Shown: piece after piece, positions 48,311-61,190 of the stretch
How positions within the stretch are numbered: the first letter of the stretch is position 1
How the letters are laid out: the number at the start of each line of letters is the position of its first letter
Assembly (NCBI RefSeq): GCF_036373705.1
Contig: NC_089856.1
Span: forward strand, 9,566,001 to 9,630,000
Source of the DNA: Amia ocellicauda
Taxonomy: Eukaryota > Chordata > Actinopteri > Amiiformes > Amiidae
Direction of reading: 5' to 3'
Length of the DNA: 64,000 nucleotides
The notes under the pieces: model-generated
Database searches by the model: none
What the model was told of the DNA's origin: nothing
What the model saw: only the letters and a program-made list of their open reading frames with translations
Position numbers and translations under genes: made by a program

Positions 48311-48332
48311 GTGAAGGCAAAGGGCTCTAACC

Positions 48333-51074
48333 ATGACGACCATCACACCCAGCACAAACATGGGTAAGGGATGTGATCAATGGCTCTTATTGAGTGTGTG
48401 TTTTGTGTGTTAATAGCAGGGCTCTAAACCCTTATCCCGGAGAGCCCCAATCCCTCGAGTTTCATAGACATCTTGAATTGGCTACAGATCAGTGTAACCT
48501 GAGACTAATTAAGCTAGTTATGCCCAGTTATGGTATTAAAAGATTGGCTGGGATGAGAACCACAAGACCTTCTAGCACAGTGCTTCTCGCCCCTGGTCCT
48601 GGGGCCCCCACTGCCCTGCTGGTTTGTGTTCCAGCTACGCTCTCAGTGACTCATTGAATCCATCTGGACGGTGGCTCCCTAGGACCAAAGTTGAGAAGCA
48701 TTGCTCTAGGATTTCAGGACCAGAGCCAGGGAACTCAGGATTATGAAGGATCATATTTTCAATCAACTACACACATGTCAAGAAGGAAAAGGGTGTCTTC
48801 CAGTGAATCCTGTGTTCTAATTAACTTAATTAACTGAACCTCTCTGTGGGCATGCAAAGACAGTCCCTGCATTGAGGTGCACTCTCTATTATTGAAGCCT
48901 GCTTTTTCTACACGCGCAAATACGTTCATCGTATTGTACGTTTCAGTTGGACTAACATAAAAATGATTAAAAAAAAAAAAAAAAAAGAACATCCAAAATG
49001 GCTGAATCACAAGAGGAAAGCTGCCTACTGAGGAAGATAGTTCCTTATCTAGGCTTTGAGGGTACATTTCAGGTTTTTTTTTAGACACCCTCAATTCATT
49101 GACCAGACTCATTTCTTTGAAATGCAATACAGTGTTTTTCTTTCCATGTTCAAAACAAGTCCAGCAAAGCCCTTCTCTCTCCCCCTCCCCCAAAACCAGA
49201 TTAAAATATATCAATATTTATCTTCTCTATTTTCTGTGCTGCCGTTGTCTCGTGCCAGATTTGCACAATTCAGCTTTTTCAGATTTGCTGCTGGGGGAAA
49301 GAGGGGAAAAAAAGTAGAGACATTTTCTCTCCAAGAACCTTGGTAAAATCTGTTTGCATTCTCCTGGCTCTGCCAAGAAACCACTGCTGTTGGCCTGGGG
49401 GAATAAAAACAAACTACTGTTGTTTCCCTACCTGGTAGAAACGGACTGGTTCGGCAGCTCTCTCCACTATGTAGCCAAGGCTCCAACTGACAATGTCCCG
49501 TGGGCCAGGCATTGAAGCAGGCAGTTTACCTGAATGCCAGCCAACAGTAGGAGCTGCATATTGTATGTTCATTAGTTTCTTTTGAGTTTGCATAGGTGGA
49601 AGATTGGAATTATAATCTGAAACAAATTGCAGCATCGGTTGGATCTGGTTAGTGGATCAATAAAAGCTGTGAGGGCTGCACCCTCACCATGTATAAGAAC
49701 TGTTAATCCATAATCCCTGGGCATTACTTGGATCTTGTGAAGAGCTGCACAATTATATTAACCTTCGATTTTTATTATTTCCCGTTTCTTGTCTAGCAGT
49801 GACCACCCCTGAGCCGCCCCCCCAGCTGAACTCGGCTGTGATCGGAGGTAATGTTGCTGAAAAAGGGGAGGGCGAGAGGGTGGGGAGTCTTGTATTTTTT
49901 ATTTCTTTCCTCCAGAGTCATATCACATAGCCAGATATATCTAGTCCAGTGGCTCCCAGCCCTGGTCCTGCAGAACTCTCTGTGTCAGCTGGTTTGTCAC
50001 TCCAGCTCCATGGGCAGCTACTTAACCTAACCTGTCTCCACCGGTTTAAGAGCTGAAAACCATGACTAGGTTGGAATAAGACCATCATGAGTTAGGAGAT
50101 CAATTGAGTTAACGAGCAGAGACGGGGAGTCCAAGAGCAGAGCTGGGAACCTAATCTGATGCATAAGCAGGATATTAACAAAAACATGTTCTATTATAGG
50201 AGAAATGGTCAGGAGTTCAAAAATACTTAATCTCTTAACCTACATATCTCACCTTCCGGTTGTTTAATTTGTAATGCAGAGATAGGTTGAGTGTAAACCA
50301 ATTTAACACAGAATGCCCCATAAGGCAAACCACAAAAACCATGCCAGATGGTGGAGGCTGGAGCCCTGTGGGGAATGTGGTGCTTTGTGGATTGAATGGG
50401 GCTGTCCACAAAGACAGAGCACTTACTTGCAGCAAGCTCTTGAATGGCCACCTCAGGGTAGCGCTTGCATTGCCGATCAGCTCAATGTCCCAAAGACTTC
50501 AGAAGTCCGTTCGTATTGATCGGAGTTTGGACCAGTGCCAGTGGGCAAACCATCGCACTTAATTTTAAGGTCCGTTCACACCGGGTACGGTGCAGATAGC
50601 CACGGCACAGTACAACACAATTGGATAACCCAAGTTTTTGAGTCCGGACGTTCCTCTGCTTGTGTGTGATGGAGTGACTGGGAAGCAGTGTGTGGTAGGG
50701 AAGGGAGGGCCTGGAAATAGCATTGGTTTGTATGACTTTTATTATTTGTGGCACTTGGCACTCCTAATCACCCAGAAAGTACAGTGCTTGGTCCATTAGA
50801 ATAGTGCGAGTGGAGACCCCAGGACTAGACAAGAGACAGGCAGATGGGCTTGGCATGCAGTGTCATGGGATGAGGTAAAGCTGGTGTGCCTGTGTTTGCA
50901 GTGGTGATCGTGCTGGTCGTACTAACGCTGGCAGGCCTGGGCTTCCTGCTGATCCGTTACCTGTGCCACAACAAGGGGGCCTACCGGACCACGGGAGAGC
51001 CAGCCCCGGGAGAGGAGCTGGAACAGGGGCCGATCGACAGCAGCGCGGAGGAGAAGAAGGAATATTTTATCTGA
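48333..51074 (+). CDS. SMAGP: Small cell adhesion glycoprotein (SMAGP), complete, 3 coding exons
   Basis: Coding exons 48333-48363, 49800-49847 and 50902-51074 join in frame to 83 codons plus stop; human SMAGP is about 97. SMAGP is a small single-pass membrane glycoprotein of epithelial cell junctions. A short Thr/Pro-rich extracellular stretch ('MTTITPSTNMVTTPEPPP') offers O-glycosylation sites. A membrane span follows ('VVIVLVVLTLAGLGFLLIRY'), then 'CHNKGAYRTTGEP' and an acidic tail ending 'EEKKEYFI'. The human protein has the same layout, with 'KGSYVTYEP' after the span and 'EKEEYFI' at the end, so the match is secure despite weak extracellular similarity. There is no cleavable signal peptide, as in the family. 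The middle exon has a tandem TAGCAG acceptor that can add one Ala. Confidence 0.92.
48420..48545. repeat. Diverged dispersed-repeat fragment, SMAGP intron
   Basis: 'gcagggctctaaaccctta' followed by 'tcccggagagcccc' and an interior with 'gactaattaagctag' resembles the left end of the ITR family. It is degraded. Confidence 0.35.
48576..48706. mobile_element. Inverted-terminal-repeat element with candidate TCTAG target duplication, SMAGP intron
   Basis: The left end reads 'tgcttctcgcccctggtcct'. The right end, reverse complemented, reads 'tgcttctcaactttggtcct'. TCTAG lies directly on both sides (48571-48575 and 48705-48709), consistent with a 5-base target-site duplication. The 130-base element is non-coding. 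Confidence 0.6.
48965..48986. repeat. Poly-A tract
   Basis: A run of about 18-20 adenines in the SMAGP intron. Confidence 0.85.
49945..50150. mobile_element. Inverted-terminal-repeat element, SMAGP intron
   Basis: The left end 'ggctcccagccctggtcctg' pairs imperfectly with the right end, which reads 'ggttcccagctctgctcttg' on the other strand. The A/T-rich interior includes 'gatcaattgagttaacgag'. It is about 205 bases long and has no coding capacity. Confidence 0.55.
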
Positions 51075-51915
51075 TTGGAAGGAGCTGGAAGTGGGGTGTG
51101 GAGGGATGCAACTCCCACCCACCCTACAGAACTGTGACACAGCCAGTGGAAAAGGGGGGAACCTGGATCTGGGCCCCATCAGTGACTAAAACCAGGGTAC
51201 CCATCGCTGCCACCTGCTTTCCCAGTTTCCCAGAACACCCTTGTCTAAAGCGTGCAACCGTATAAGCGGCCTTGGTCGTCTTCCATAATTACAAGCAGGA
51301 TAAACCCAGGAATACTGTACTGAAGAGGAGGATGTAAAAAGCACAACCCCCCCTCAGTTAGCATTCCTGATCCACATCATATTTGGATCTCACCTGATCT
51401 GGGCAGTGTACAAAGCTGTGCATTGCTGCCTTCAAGTGCCTTAATCAGTTCGATTTGCCTATACCCCCCCCCCCCCCAAATTCAGTCCATCCACAGACGT
51501 GCAGTATATGGATCCATTCCTTCCTAGAAGTGGTCAGCTGACGTGGATCTGTTATTATGTAACTGGTCTCAGTTCATGGTTTGATTCAGTTTGTTAAAAT
51601 GTTTTACTTTTTTAATTCAAAAGATGTGGGTTGTAATTGTACTTGTATTACTATTTAAAGCTTTAAAGCAAGAAAGTCAGATGTCATTAAGGGTTTAGTT
51701 AGATCATACCTGTACTGTCTTTGGGATTGTTGAATTGACAAACAAAAACCCTATCTTATATTTTTAATTTATGAAGTCATCTGATTTCTAGAAGGTCAGT
51801 TTTTTTTTTTTTTCTTAAACTTAGTGCATTATTATGTGTAGAACTCAATGGAAGCCACAATGGAAATCTGTTTTCACTAGAACATGAGAAATAAACCACT
51901 TGAAAAACCTCTGTT
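51075..51915 (+). other. SMAGP: SMAGP 3' UTR with polyadenylation signal
   Basis: The TGA at 51072-51074 is followed by about 0.84 kb of noncoding sequence including a poly-C run near 51465-51477. AATAAA lies at 51890-51895, followed by T/G-rich sequence. Confidence 0.65.
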
Positions 51916-53205
51916 ATTTTTTGTACGATCCTACTGGAGTTTAACAAAATTAGTTTCTTGCATGATTCGCACAGTTTAAATTATTTTCAGTAGTAGCATG
52001 GTGCACATGCCAGTCCTTTGGTGCCAAAATGAGCGTGGTTGGCACTGCAACCTCCTGTTCTGCAGGATTACCTGTAGGTATGCAAGATGACCAGCAGAGG
52101 TAGCTGTATCAGCCTATAGGGGGCTCCTCTAACTAATAGTGACACTTTGCAAATAATCAAAATGGTCAGCCCTTATTAAAACATATAAATAGTGCAGTTT
52201 AAAGCAGGGCTTCTGCAATAGATGTCTCACTGGGTCCAGTCACTATGTGGCCCTGATGCAAGAACACTTTTTGTAACCTGGTCTATAAACTCCTTTTAAT
52301 CACATATTTCGGTACTTTTAAGATCAAGATCCAGCTTCTAGTGCAGCTCAGCAAGACATCTTTCAGCTTCATTAAGAAATATCAGATTGTGTCGTAATTG
52401 AAAGTGGTTGCATTGTGGGGAAAGCGAAAGACCTGCTGAACTGAAAGGAGAATGAATCTCGGGGGGCAATAAGTATGCAGTATGCATACGGAAAAGGGAT
52501 TTTGAGTGGATAATGAGACTAGATGCAGCATGGGGTGAAGCTGAATAAGGAAGCTTTTGGTTGTTTAGAAGACTCGCTTTATTGGTGTTAATGGACCAGA
52601 ACAAGACAAATCAGCCATGAAGACTTGATAAGGAGTATTCAGTCTTATCAGCATTTGCTTATCCTTGACCACAAAGGCTTTTAATGAAGTGTGTGCTGTA
52701 CTGTGCTAGTTAAATGTGTTCCCTTTTCTTTCAAGCAGCTTATAAATATGATCCCCCAATGTACCAGCCCTCTTAGATGGAAGAGTACAGCAGGTCTGTC
52801 TCTCTGTGCATATTTGTACTTGAAGGCGGGGGGTGCTGGATCAGCAATGCACACACCCCCTGTGGGAGCCAAGGTACCGGGATTCTCTGCCTTTGAAGGA
52901 CTCTGGTTGAGGCACTGCCATTAAGGATACAAAATCCAACAATCTTAAATCAGCTAAAAGAGTTGAAATCTAGACAATATAATCAAAAGTTATTTGCCTT
53001 TCTGTTTAAAAAAAAAAAAAGAAAAGATTAGATGAACAAATACAATCTGATTTTAAACTTCATGCAGGTACACAGAATGGATTAAATTGCTATGTTTCAT
53101 AGCCATTGGAGAGTGTGTGAATGCATTTAGGTCATTTGTGGTTTGTTTTTTCCCTTTATTGGTGTTTGAGTGATTGAAATGAAAACGCAACAAAAACGGG
53201 GGGAT
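51916..53205. other. Convergent intergenic gap between SMAGP and DAZAP2
   Basis: SMAGP (+) and DAZAP2 (-) end facing each other across about 1.3 kb. I see no gene, RNA or clear repeat here. Confidence 0.45.
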
Positions 53206-53412
53206 TCAAATTTCCAAAATAGTCTTTTTATTCTAAATTTAACCTTATTTTAGTTTAGTATAAAAAAGTTAAGTGCACCTCCGTTCAGATACAAAGAGAG
53301 GTCTCGCCCACTCTAACAGTCTTTACACACAGCAAACAATACAGTGACACTCGGCTCCTTCTTCATAACCTTAGAAGATAAAATATATTCACCAGATCCA
53401 TCAAATAATCAT

Positions 53413-53417
<5 letters not shown>

Positions 53418-53449
<32 letters not shown>
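53418..53449. repeat. (TA)n microsatellite
   Basis: A run of TA dinucleotides about 30 bases long, followed by a short A-run. Confidence 0.9.
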
Positions 53450-53451
<2 letters not shown>

Positions 53452-53950
53452 AAAAAAAAAAATATTTAAGAGAATCCCTGAACTATTATTGTCCATAAAT
53501 CCTATACAAGACTTCATTTCCACTAGCATGTTTTTGAAGGTTGGAGTGGCGTCTGCTGATTGGTCAGCGACAAATGCTGGGATTAAATTTCCCTTAGGGA
53601 AAAGTATCACTTACTTCAGGATTTGTTTTGAAATTTTGGCAATAACCAATAAGAGACATTTTTTTTTAATCTAATTTAAAAAAATGTTGCATTTATGTTT
53701 TAATCTGTGGTAATGGATTTAAAACCCAGTTCAGGAGGATGGGACACCCATAGGTCCAGTTTAATCCCAGCAGTGTGTTTCGGAAGCTGTGCCCAGTTTT
53801 ATTTAGGATTTTCTTTTTTTGCTGAACTATCTGGCAATTTCCATTTTGGATTCCCCCGCAATGGATCTCGGTGGGAAACCGAGCAGTGGGTCAGCCTGGC
53901 TTTTACAGATCAACACAAATGCGCACTGTCAAAGCCCACCCAGGTTAAGG

Positions 53951-53957
<7 letters not shown>

Positions 53958-53982
<25 letters not shown>
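53958..53982. repeat. Poly-A tract (poly-T on the DAZAP2 strand)
   Basis: About 25 adenines, followed by AAAT repeats, inside the putative long DAZAP2 3' UTR. Confidence 0.9.
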
Positions 53983-56900
53983 GTAAAAATAAATAAATAA
54001 AAAAATACAAATAATATTACACATCATCATTGCCAAACAGCTTGCATGCTGGGTACCGAAGGCTGTGTACATATTGCTTGTGAAGTAGCTTTTAAATTCA
54101 GGGCGGAGGGGGACAGAACTTCCATATTGTGGAGAAATCCCCCCCTCACAACCCCCACCAGACAGTTTCTCTAACACAGGCACATTGCCCATCTCATTTA
54201 TATGGAGTGGAAAAGGCAGTTTGCCAACAGCAGAAAGTAAGGACCCGGGGGCCATTTTCTTTTAGTGTGTCTCGGAGGTGCCTTAACAGAAAGCAGTGCC
54301 CATTTCTTATTTTTTGGGGGTCAGTGGCAAAACTTTCAAAACACAGTGTGTCGGATACCCGGTGCCAAGACTATCCAGCTTTGGGCCACAGAAAGCTCAT
54401 CAAAAGCAAGTCTCAGTAGTCTAGTACTGCCAAATGCTATAGTGTGTTAAAGGTTTGAGTGGCCCTGCAGTGCCTGGAGCAAAACAGTCTTGAACTCCAC
54501 ACTCTGGAGAGAGTTCGTTGGTTAGGGTCCTAAAACCAAATCCTACAACACCATTACAAACAAGACAAACAGATGCCTAAACACTTGAATGCTGTAGATG
54601 TCACAAAACCACCAAAATATTTATTTTCAGAGGACAGACCTGTGTATGTATGAAAATAAAACAATGTAAAGCTGGCAGCCATTTCATGTAAGTAAATACA
54701 CTGGGTTTCTGTGGTACCAAATGTCAAGAGATCATTGCCAATTTCAGCCCAGTGATTGTGTAGGTACTACCACAGCTAAAAGAAAAAAAAAAGGAGAAAA
54801 CAAATGACTGATGTATTGCAACAGCCTGCTTTTTATATTATTATTATTTTACTTCCTTGGGGTGTGAAATGAAAGGATAGGGATTCCTAGACAAGGGATT
54901 TAACTCAATGGTGGCTGGGGCTGTAAGATTAGAGTTAGCCAGTACACGATTGCGTTTTACACCAGCAAGGCCTCGACCTCTGAAGAGCCACAGCTGCACC
55001 CTGGCTCTCTTTCCCCGCCCGCTCAACCCCAGACACCGTACAGCAACTTGGAAGCTCCCCACAGTATCCCAGCACAGAAACTCCCTCTTTCGCAGATCTA
55101 AGGAAATGAAGAGCAGGCCAAATCACAGCTCTAGCAGGCGGTAGCACGTGCTCCATGGAGAGAGTTTACATACTGATGCGTGTCAAGATGCTCCAAACCA
55201 CCCCACCACCACTTAGAAAGTTCGGACAGCAACGTTTCAGGCAGTGCAACCACTTAAGTGTGCAGCTGCATAGTCTAAGTTGCAGTTAAAGAGGGGTTAA
55301 AACTAATCTGACAGGCCTAAAGATTTAAGGCTTTCTTTCCTTGGGGGCGTGGGGATTAAATTAGAAGCTGGTCCACAGTGCAGGACGAAGTACTTATAAA
55401 GACTGATCCTTAAAGTTCACTCTAGTTGAATTATTATAATAATGATAATGATAATAATAAGTTCCACCTCAATAAAATGATCAAAATTTTATTGAATAAA
55501 AGTTTGCAAAAAAAAGAAAAAAAAAGCATGCAACAGAAACAAGATGTGCTTTTACTTAACATGCGTGTTTAATACACTCTCAAAACGCTGCGGATGTCTC
55601 TTGGATGTCAAACGGCATCCAGATTGGCTCACGTGTCTCCCCCAACACAGACAGGGACCCCCCCCCCCGAATCCACGCACCTCTGGCACTGGAAAGTCTT
55701 GTACATACATTTCCTTCCTGTATTCCTAAATGGAATCGATTAAACTCTTTCAAACTGAAAGGATTTAAGATGTCTCCAGCTTGGATCCAGTCTGTCATTC
55801 ACGGTTAACAGAAAAAGATGCTTGGCCATAGCCATCACAAGACCGCCGTGTGCATTTCTGTTCTTAAATGATCAGCTTTAAACTTCAAAAGACTCCCCCT
55901 TGTATCTGTAAAATCTCTGGGTATCCAACGCAAATGGGGGAAAAAAAAACAAAAACAAAAAAACTACAACATCCAAGAAAAAAATATTACGCTTAATAAA
56001 AATAAAACATAAAAAACTCAGACGCCATCCAACCCATCTTTCAACATCACAACTCCCACCTGTACTGAATTACATTTCAGGATAATTAAAGTTTCTTTAT
56101 TTGATTTTTTGTTTGTTTGTTTTTGTTTTTAATTAAAGGTGCTCAAAAGCTTTGGCACCTGATAATATTCCTCTAAAAGTTGCCCTTAAAGGTACAGTAA
56201 ACCACCATTACTATTATATATATTTTAATAATCAATGCCCGTTAAATGCATTTCCAGAAATGTTTCTCCCACAAACAATCATAATAAAAATGTAAAATAA
56301 TAATAACACAGATCAGCCTTTTGCCTTGGATTGGGATTCTTTCCTCTCTCATGGTGCCCAACTGCATGCTTTGGCTTTTGAAGCATAATGATAAAGAAAA
56401 GATATATATAATAAAACAACTTGGCAAAGTTTAGGTGTGATTAATGCAAAAGGCTTCTGAAAAATGTAAGCAAAGAACATTGGAACAAAGGCAAAGTAAA
56501 CCTGCATGTGGATTTCGATGGCGCGACCGAGCCGTCCGAGGCAGACCCGTGCGGAGGGAGAATCCAGAGACAAAAGGCCCGGCCAGCATGTTCAACACGG
56601 AGTTGCTTGCCCAACTCCCGTCTCAACCCGACGCGTGATTTTACAAACCACGAAAACGCTCAAGTCTTGGCTCTGTGACCTGACAAACGCACAAGAGCAC
56701 GACTCTCTTTAACCCTGACGGAGGAGAGATTTTTAGACTGCTAGAGTCTGAGGTTAAATGGCATTGAGGCCGGGCTCAATCAGAGTGCTGCGGGGCCTCT
56801 TCCTGAAAGTGGCAAAATTGGCATCTTTATGGAAATATGGCGATTTGCAACTGGGGAGAATTCTGGAAAAATCTTTAATGGGGCTGGACTGCAGCGCTCT

Positions 56901-57324
56901 ATTACGGGCTGTGTGAAACGATGACCTTGGCAGATTAAGTATCAAAATCAGGGAGAATCAATGGGCAATCTAGATCAGTTAAGGTCCAACGCAACGGTGA
57001 TGCTAGTCGGCTCCAAACATGAGCAGAAACCAGCTAGGTGCTTCCGCTGTGCCTAAACAGTTATGAAAAAGAGAGGCCAGTTGAGCATCACATGGCACTA
57101 TATTCATTTAAATTAAAGTGCTTCCCAAATTAAAATGTACTTTCCCTTTTGAGGGGGGCCCCTGGGTTCACCTCGCCACGGCGTTGGGGTGGGAATTTTC
57201 CTTGGATTTTTTGTATTTTTAGGCTGGTGGTGGTGTACTGCACCTTTGTCGGCGCTAAAATATTACATTCCGTTAGGTGATGTCAGTATTGAGGCGTGGC
57301 AAGCTGCACAGCCGCCCAGCCCCG

Positions 57325-60300
57325 TTACCAGATGGTGTAACCCCCGTTGGAGCCGCCCATGAAGAAGTTGCCCTTCCGCTGTGTCATCATCACGTTGGCA
57401 CCCTGCATGGCAGCGAGCTGGGCTGCGTTCGGGAGGTGTCCGGGGGGAGGGGGCTGTGGAGACAAGGAACACCCCCGTCAAACTCCCTTTCAAACACCCA
57501 GGCTGTCATTAATAGGATGGAAAGGACAAGGTGGGACAAGACAATACTTTTCTTCTTGCTCCTGAATCCAGCTAATTGTTCTACACTGTGTAAGGAACTA
57601 AAACATTTTTATTTTGTACCTCTTGTACCTACACAGGCCCAGATTAAATCAAACCCGAATAGTGAATGCCGACTCCCTGCTGGGGCTGAAGCAAGGTGAT
57701 CTCTGCCGAAGACAAGCAGTGATCAAGTGAAGTGTTATTATTATTGCCGATTATCTAATCTGCACCCTTGTCTCTTGCTAAAATCTGCCATCTTTTACAG
57801 ACGCTTTTCATCTTCAAGAGTCAGCATGTGTGTGTAGATAATCACACTGTGTATATAAATCACATAACTTTAGATCTTGGCAGTGTATAGAAAGTACAAA
57901 GCAATAAGACCTGAATATAAGAGGATGAGGCCTAAATGTAGGGTTTTAGATCTCTAAGAGGAAATTAATCCTAAATAGTCCAGGAGCTGTGAGGCAGCAG
58001 TGCTAACCACTGCCCCATGCGGTCTCTGTCTTTCTCTCTCAATGAGGATTATGTGCCAGGCCTCTCTGTACAGGTTGATCAATATACGGGATCTTTCCAA
58101 ACTGACTTCGATCCTGAGATCAAAGGGCTCTGATGGGCTGAATGACCAGTTCTAAATCACCTTTTTCTTCCTGTCATATCAGCAGTACAGGGCCTCTTTC
58201 CATCCATAGTAACCACTCATGAGGTTACTGTGTGAAGCAGAGCTCTCCAGTTAATGCACACAGCTGGCACACTGTGTGGACCACAGTGTAAAATGACAAC
58301 TCTTTTGGTTTCCATTTTTATACTTGCTAGCAGGTGTCACAGATTGACCACTAGCTAACTAGTTAAATATTAATGCATCTATCCAGATTGTACCAAAAGC
58401 TAGAACTGACTTTTTACTTAACTTAATTCCAGTCCAATTGAAAAAACCCTAACTAACAACATTTTCAATTGATTAAAGCCATTCAAGTCACTGAGGCTGT
58501 TTTACTGCATTACAAAGATGGGGGCAACCACTCTGGGCAGGTCAGGAGATGTAGACAGTACTCACTGGGATGGTCGCTGAGCTGCCAGCTCCAAAGCGGG
58601 CACCAGCATCATAGCCCCCTTCCACCAGCACCGTGGAGCCAGGGGGGTAAAGAGGTCCCATTGGGTAATACGCCATGGGCACATTGGGACCGACGGCTCC
58701 CACTGGCATCGACTGGGCAAGGGGCACGTACATTTGTGTCCCGGGGTAGGCAGAGGACATCTGGGGCAGGTGGCCGGGGGCCTGGGGGGGGTGCATGTAC
58801 CTGGGCTGGTAGATCTGTCAGACAGACAGAGACAGAGACAGAGAGAGATGCCAAGTTAGTAGGGGGTTAGGGAGACACACTAGAATTGCATTTGAACAAA
58901 CCACTGAGTTGACTGTTGAGAGTCTTAAGGGACTAAGTTAGGGCTCCTGAAAAAGCATTGAACATCTCTGCATGTTGCTAGAACAGTTTAAAGTCGACCA
59001 CGAGCTTCAACAGTCCTCAGGTGTCCCAGTCACGTCTCTGCTGCGGAAATGGTCCAAAGCTCCTGACAGAGGCTCTGTGATGTCAGACAGGCAGCAGCCT
59101 TGCACGTTTAAGATTAAGCACCATTACAGACTGGATGCTTAAGACCGCTGTAGCATCACAAGGGTGATACGAGACTCTTAAACCTTATGGGTTTGATTTA
59201 TTTAATGCTAATGATTTAACAACAATAGAAACAATAGAAAGTCACAGTTTGGTTCAGTTTTTGCGCTTGCTAGATGCAACCCCTTTCAAAACTACCCATT
59301 ACAAGTGCATTTAGATACAAACACCCATTTTGCTGACCCTTAACCCTGAACGTACACCCCCAAACCCCCAACAGTATTACAATTTATACCAGTCATTCGT
59401 CAGATGCTTTTCATCCAACAGGATTTAGAGAGGTGAGAAGGTGAAGCAGGCAGAGAACTGCTACCACAGAGTCACTGACACTAGGATTGCAGTTTGACAC
59501 CTCATGTGAAGGCCAGAGCAGTCTCAGGGTTCAGTAACTCGCTCATGGCAACACAAGAGCGACAGGGTTTGGGATCAAAAACGTAACCCATCGAAAACTC
59601 TTCCTGGGGATGAAGGTTATTGAATAGGAAATGCGCCCCACCCTTACCCCGTTTCACCCCCCATCACTCCTGAAATGGTCACCTGAAAGCCCCACATAAC
59701 AATAACAAGACATCAATCTAAATAGAAAATGAAAAAGAAATGCACTTTGGTTTGCTTGAAAGGAGAACAATTCCAACTACATATCATTTTATAAAATAAT
59801 ATTTTAGACAGGGGTGAAAAAGTAACCTGTGTGGTGAAGTGAGCAGGGATTAAAAATAGTGGCAAGATATGATACTTGAAAATAAATTCATAAATAATTC
59901 AAAAACAAATGTGAATCTAAGGTGGTCACCTTGTCAACCATGTTCAAAATGTTAATATAAAGATGCCTTGATTTCCTCTGGCTTTAGGCCTCATGTTCTG
60001 CAATGGGCAGACAGGGACCAATAGAGGTCCTTAGAAAGCGGCCACAGGGAGGCCTCCATAAACGCCTGAACAAAAATATCCCCAGGAGAACCCGGATATC
60101 AAACCCACACCCTGCCCAACACAAACCCTGACGATACAAGGTAGGCAAACCGACCGTATCATTAGATTTGCTATGGTTGCTTCTGTGATTAAAACAAGCA
60201 AAAAAGACTGTACGGTTATTGATGTCAGTTTAGACTGGGTTGGCTCCCTACAGAAAGTGATGATTTGAAAGGGGGTTCCCCAAACAAGAGCTAGCTTGAG

Positions 60301-61190
60301 ACCCTACCTTTCAAATCATTCGTTGACATGCAGCAGCCAGAAAAATAATGCTTCTCTACTTTTAAACACCTCCAGACTATAGAGAAACTGGCAACTTCCT
60401 TTTTTAATAGACAAAAAAATATATAATAAAACAATTGATATAATCTATCCATTTCAAATGAGGGTTCAGGGAGTAAAACTAATTAGAAATGAACACACTA
60501 TCAAATTAATCCTGCAAATAACCAGTTTTCTACAAGAAAAGGTGAAAATGAATCCCCAGAATTCACCCTCTGCAGGGGTAGGGAGTGAAGGCAGTCCCAG
60601 GCTGCAGGTCTTACCTCAGAGTAGGCCGGGGGAGCGTCGGAGTAGGGGGGTGCCTGGGTGGGCACCTGCATGCCTGGTGGGTACAGACCTGCGGAGGTCT
60701 GCTGGGGGGCGTAGGCGGGCTGTTGGGGATACGCACCTGAAAGACGAGACAAAATTCACCCATTAGACCAAAATGCCCAGGCCAAGACAAACCTCATCAC
60801 AATCCCCACACTGGACATGGTATTGAGAAGGGCCAGCCCTGTAGGGTGACTGGGGTACACTGAATTCTTCCACTTACAAAGAAAAACAAGAAAGGTTCCC
60901 CGGGTTCAACATTCACAACATATGCACAGACGAAAAGGCACTTAATTTCAAACAAACACACATTATTCCAATTTATACCACTCGATGAAATTTTGAAGCC
61001 ACTGACTTAAACAAATCTTTGCCTTTTTCCAAGCCCTGTATAAATAGGGTGTTCTGAATTCACCTTTGTAAACATCTAACTGTTCTTTAGGCTGGCCTTT
61101 CTCTGCTCTGGTCCTGGAGTACGGTCTACATTTCTGCGGAGTTCTCAATTACGTCATTCAAACCTCACCTGAAGTAACAGCTTTGTTCAT
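57325..61190 (-). CDS. DAZAP2: DAZ-associated protein 2 (DAZAP2/PRTB), 4 coding exons, first exon tentative
   Basis: Minus-strand exons: 61190-61169 (tentative), 60736-60615, 58814-58566 and 57453-57325. They join in frame to 173 codons plus stop; human DAZAP2 is 168. The last three exons are secure. They encode 'AYPQQPAYAPQQ', then 'QAPPYSDAPPAYSE' (a PPAY WW-binding motif), 'SMPVGAVGPNVPMAYYPMGP', 'YPPGSTVLVEGGYDAGARFG' and the C-terminal 'GNFFMGGSNGGYTIW'. These match the Pro/Tyr-rich DAZAP2 adaptor, which binds WW, SH3 and ubiquitin-system partners and shuttles between cytoplasm and nucleus. The first exon reads MNKAVTS before a perfect donor (cttcag|gtgagg) in the right phase. It resembles the family start 'MNSKG' with a four-codon insertion, but it lies 1.2 kb from the CpG-rich promoter candidate and its start context is weak. 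Confidence 0.88.
57960..58150. repeat. Dispersed-repeat fragments in DAZAP2 intron 3
   Basis: 'ctgtgaggcagcagtgctaa' followed by 'ccactgccccatgcgg' is a phrase typical of fish and shark SINE-like repeats. Further on, 'gctctgatgggctgaatga' is another common one. Both are fragments. Confidence 0.45.
58815..60614. other. DAZAP2: DAZAP2 intron 2
   Basis: There is a short (GACAGA)n stretch next to exon 3 at 58818-58845. A SINE-like segment lies near 59385-59590 ('cagatgcttttcatccaaca' at the left, 'caacacaagagcgacagggt' at the right). Nothing else is recognised. Confidence 0.4.

Larger units (their letters stand above)
53206..57324 (-). other. DAZAP2: DAZAP2 3' UTR, with alternative polyadenylation signals
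   Basis: Minus-strand AATAAA (plus tttatt) occurs at 56096-56101, 55488-55493 and 53227-53232. The first would give a 3' UTR of about 1.2 kb, similar to what I recall for mammalian DAZAP2. The last would give about 4.1 kb. The region holds long A/T-rich and A-rich runs and no coding frame. Use of the distal signal is an inference. Confidence 0.5.
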
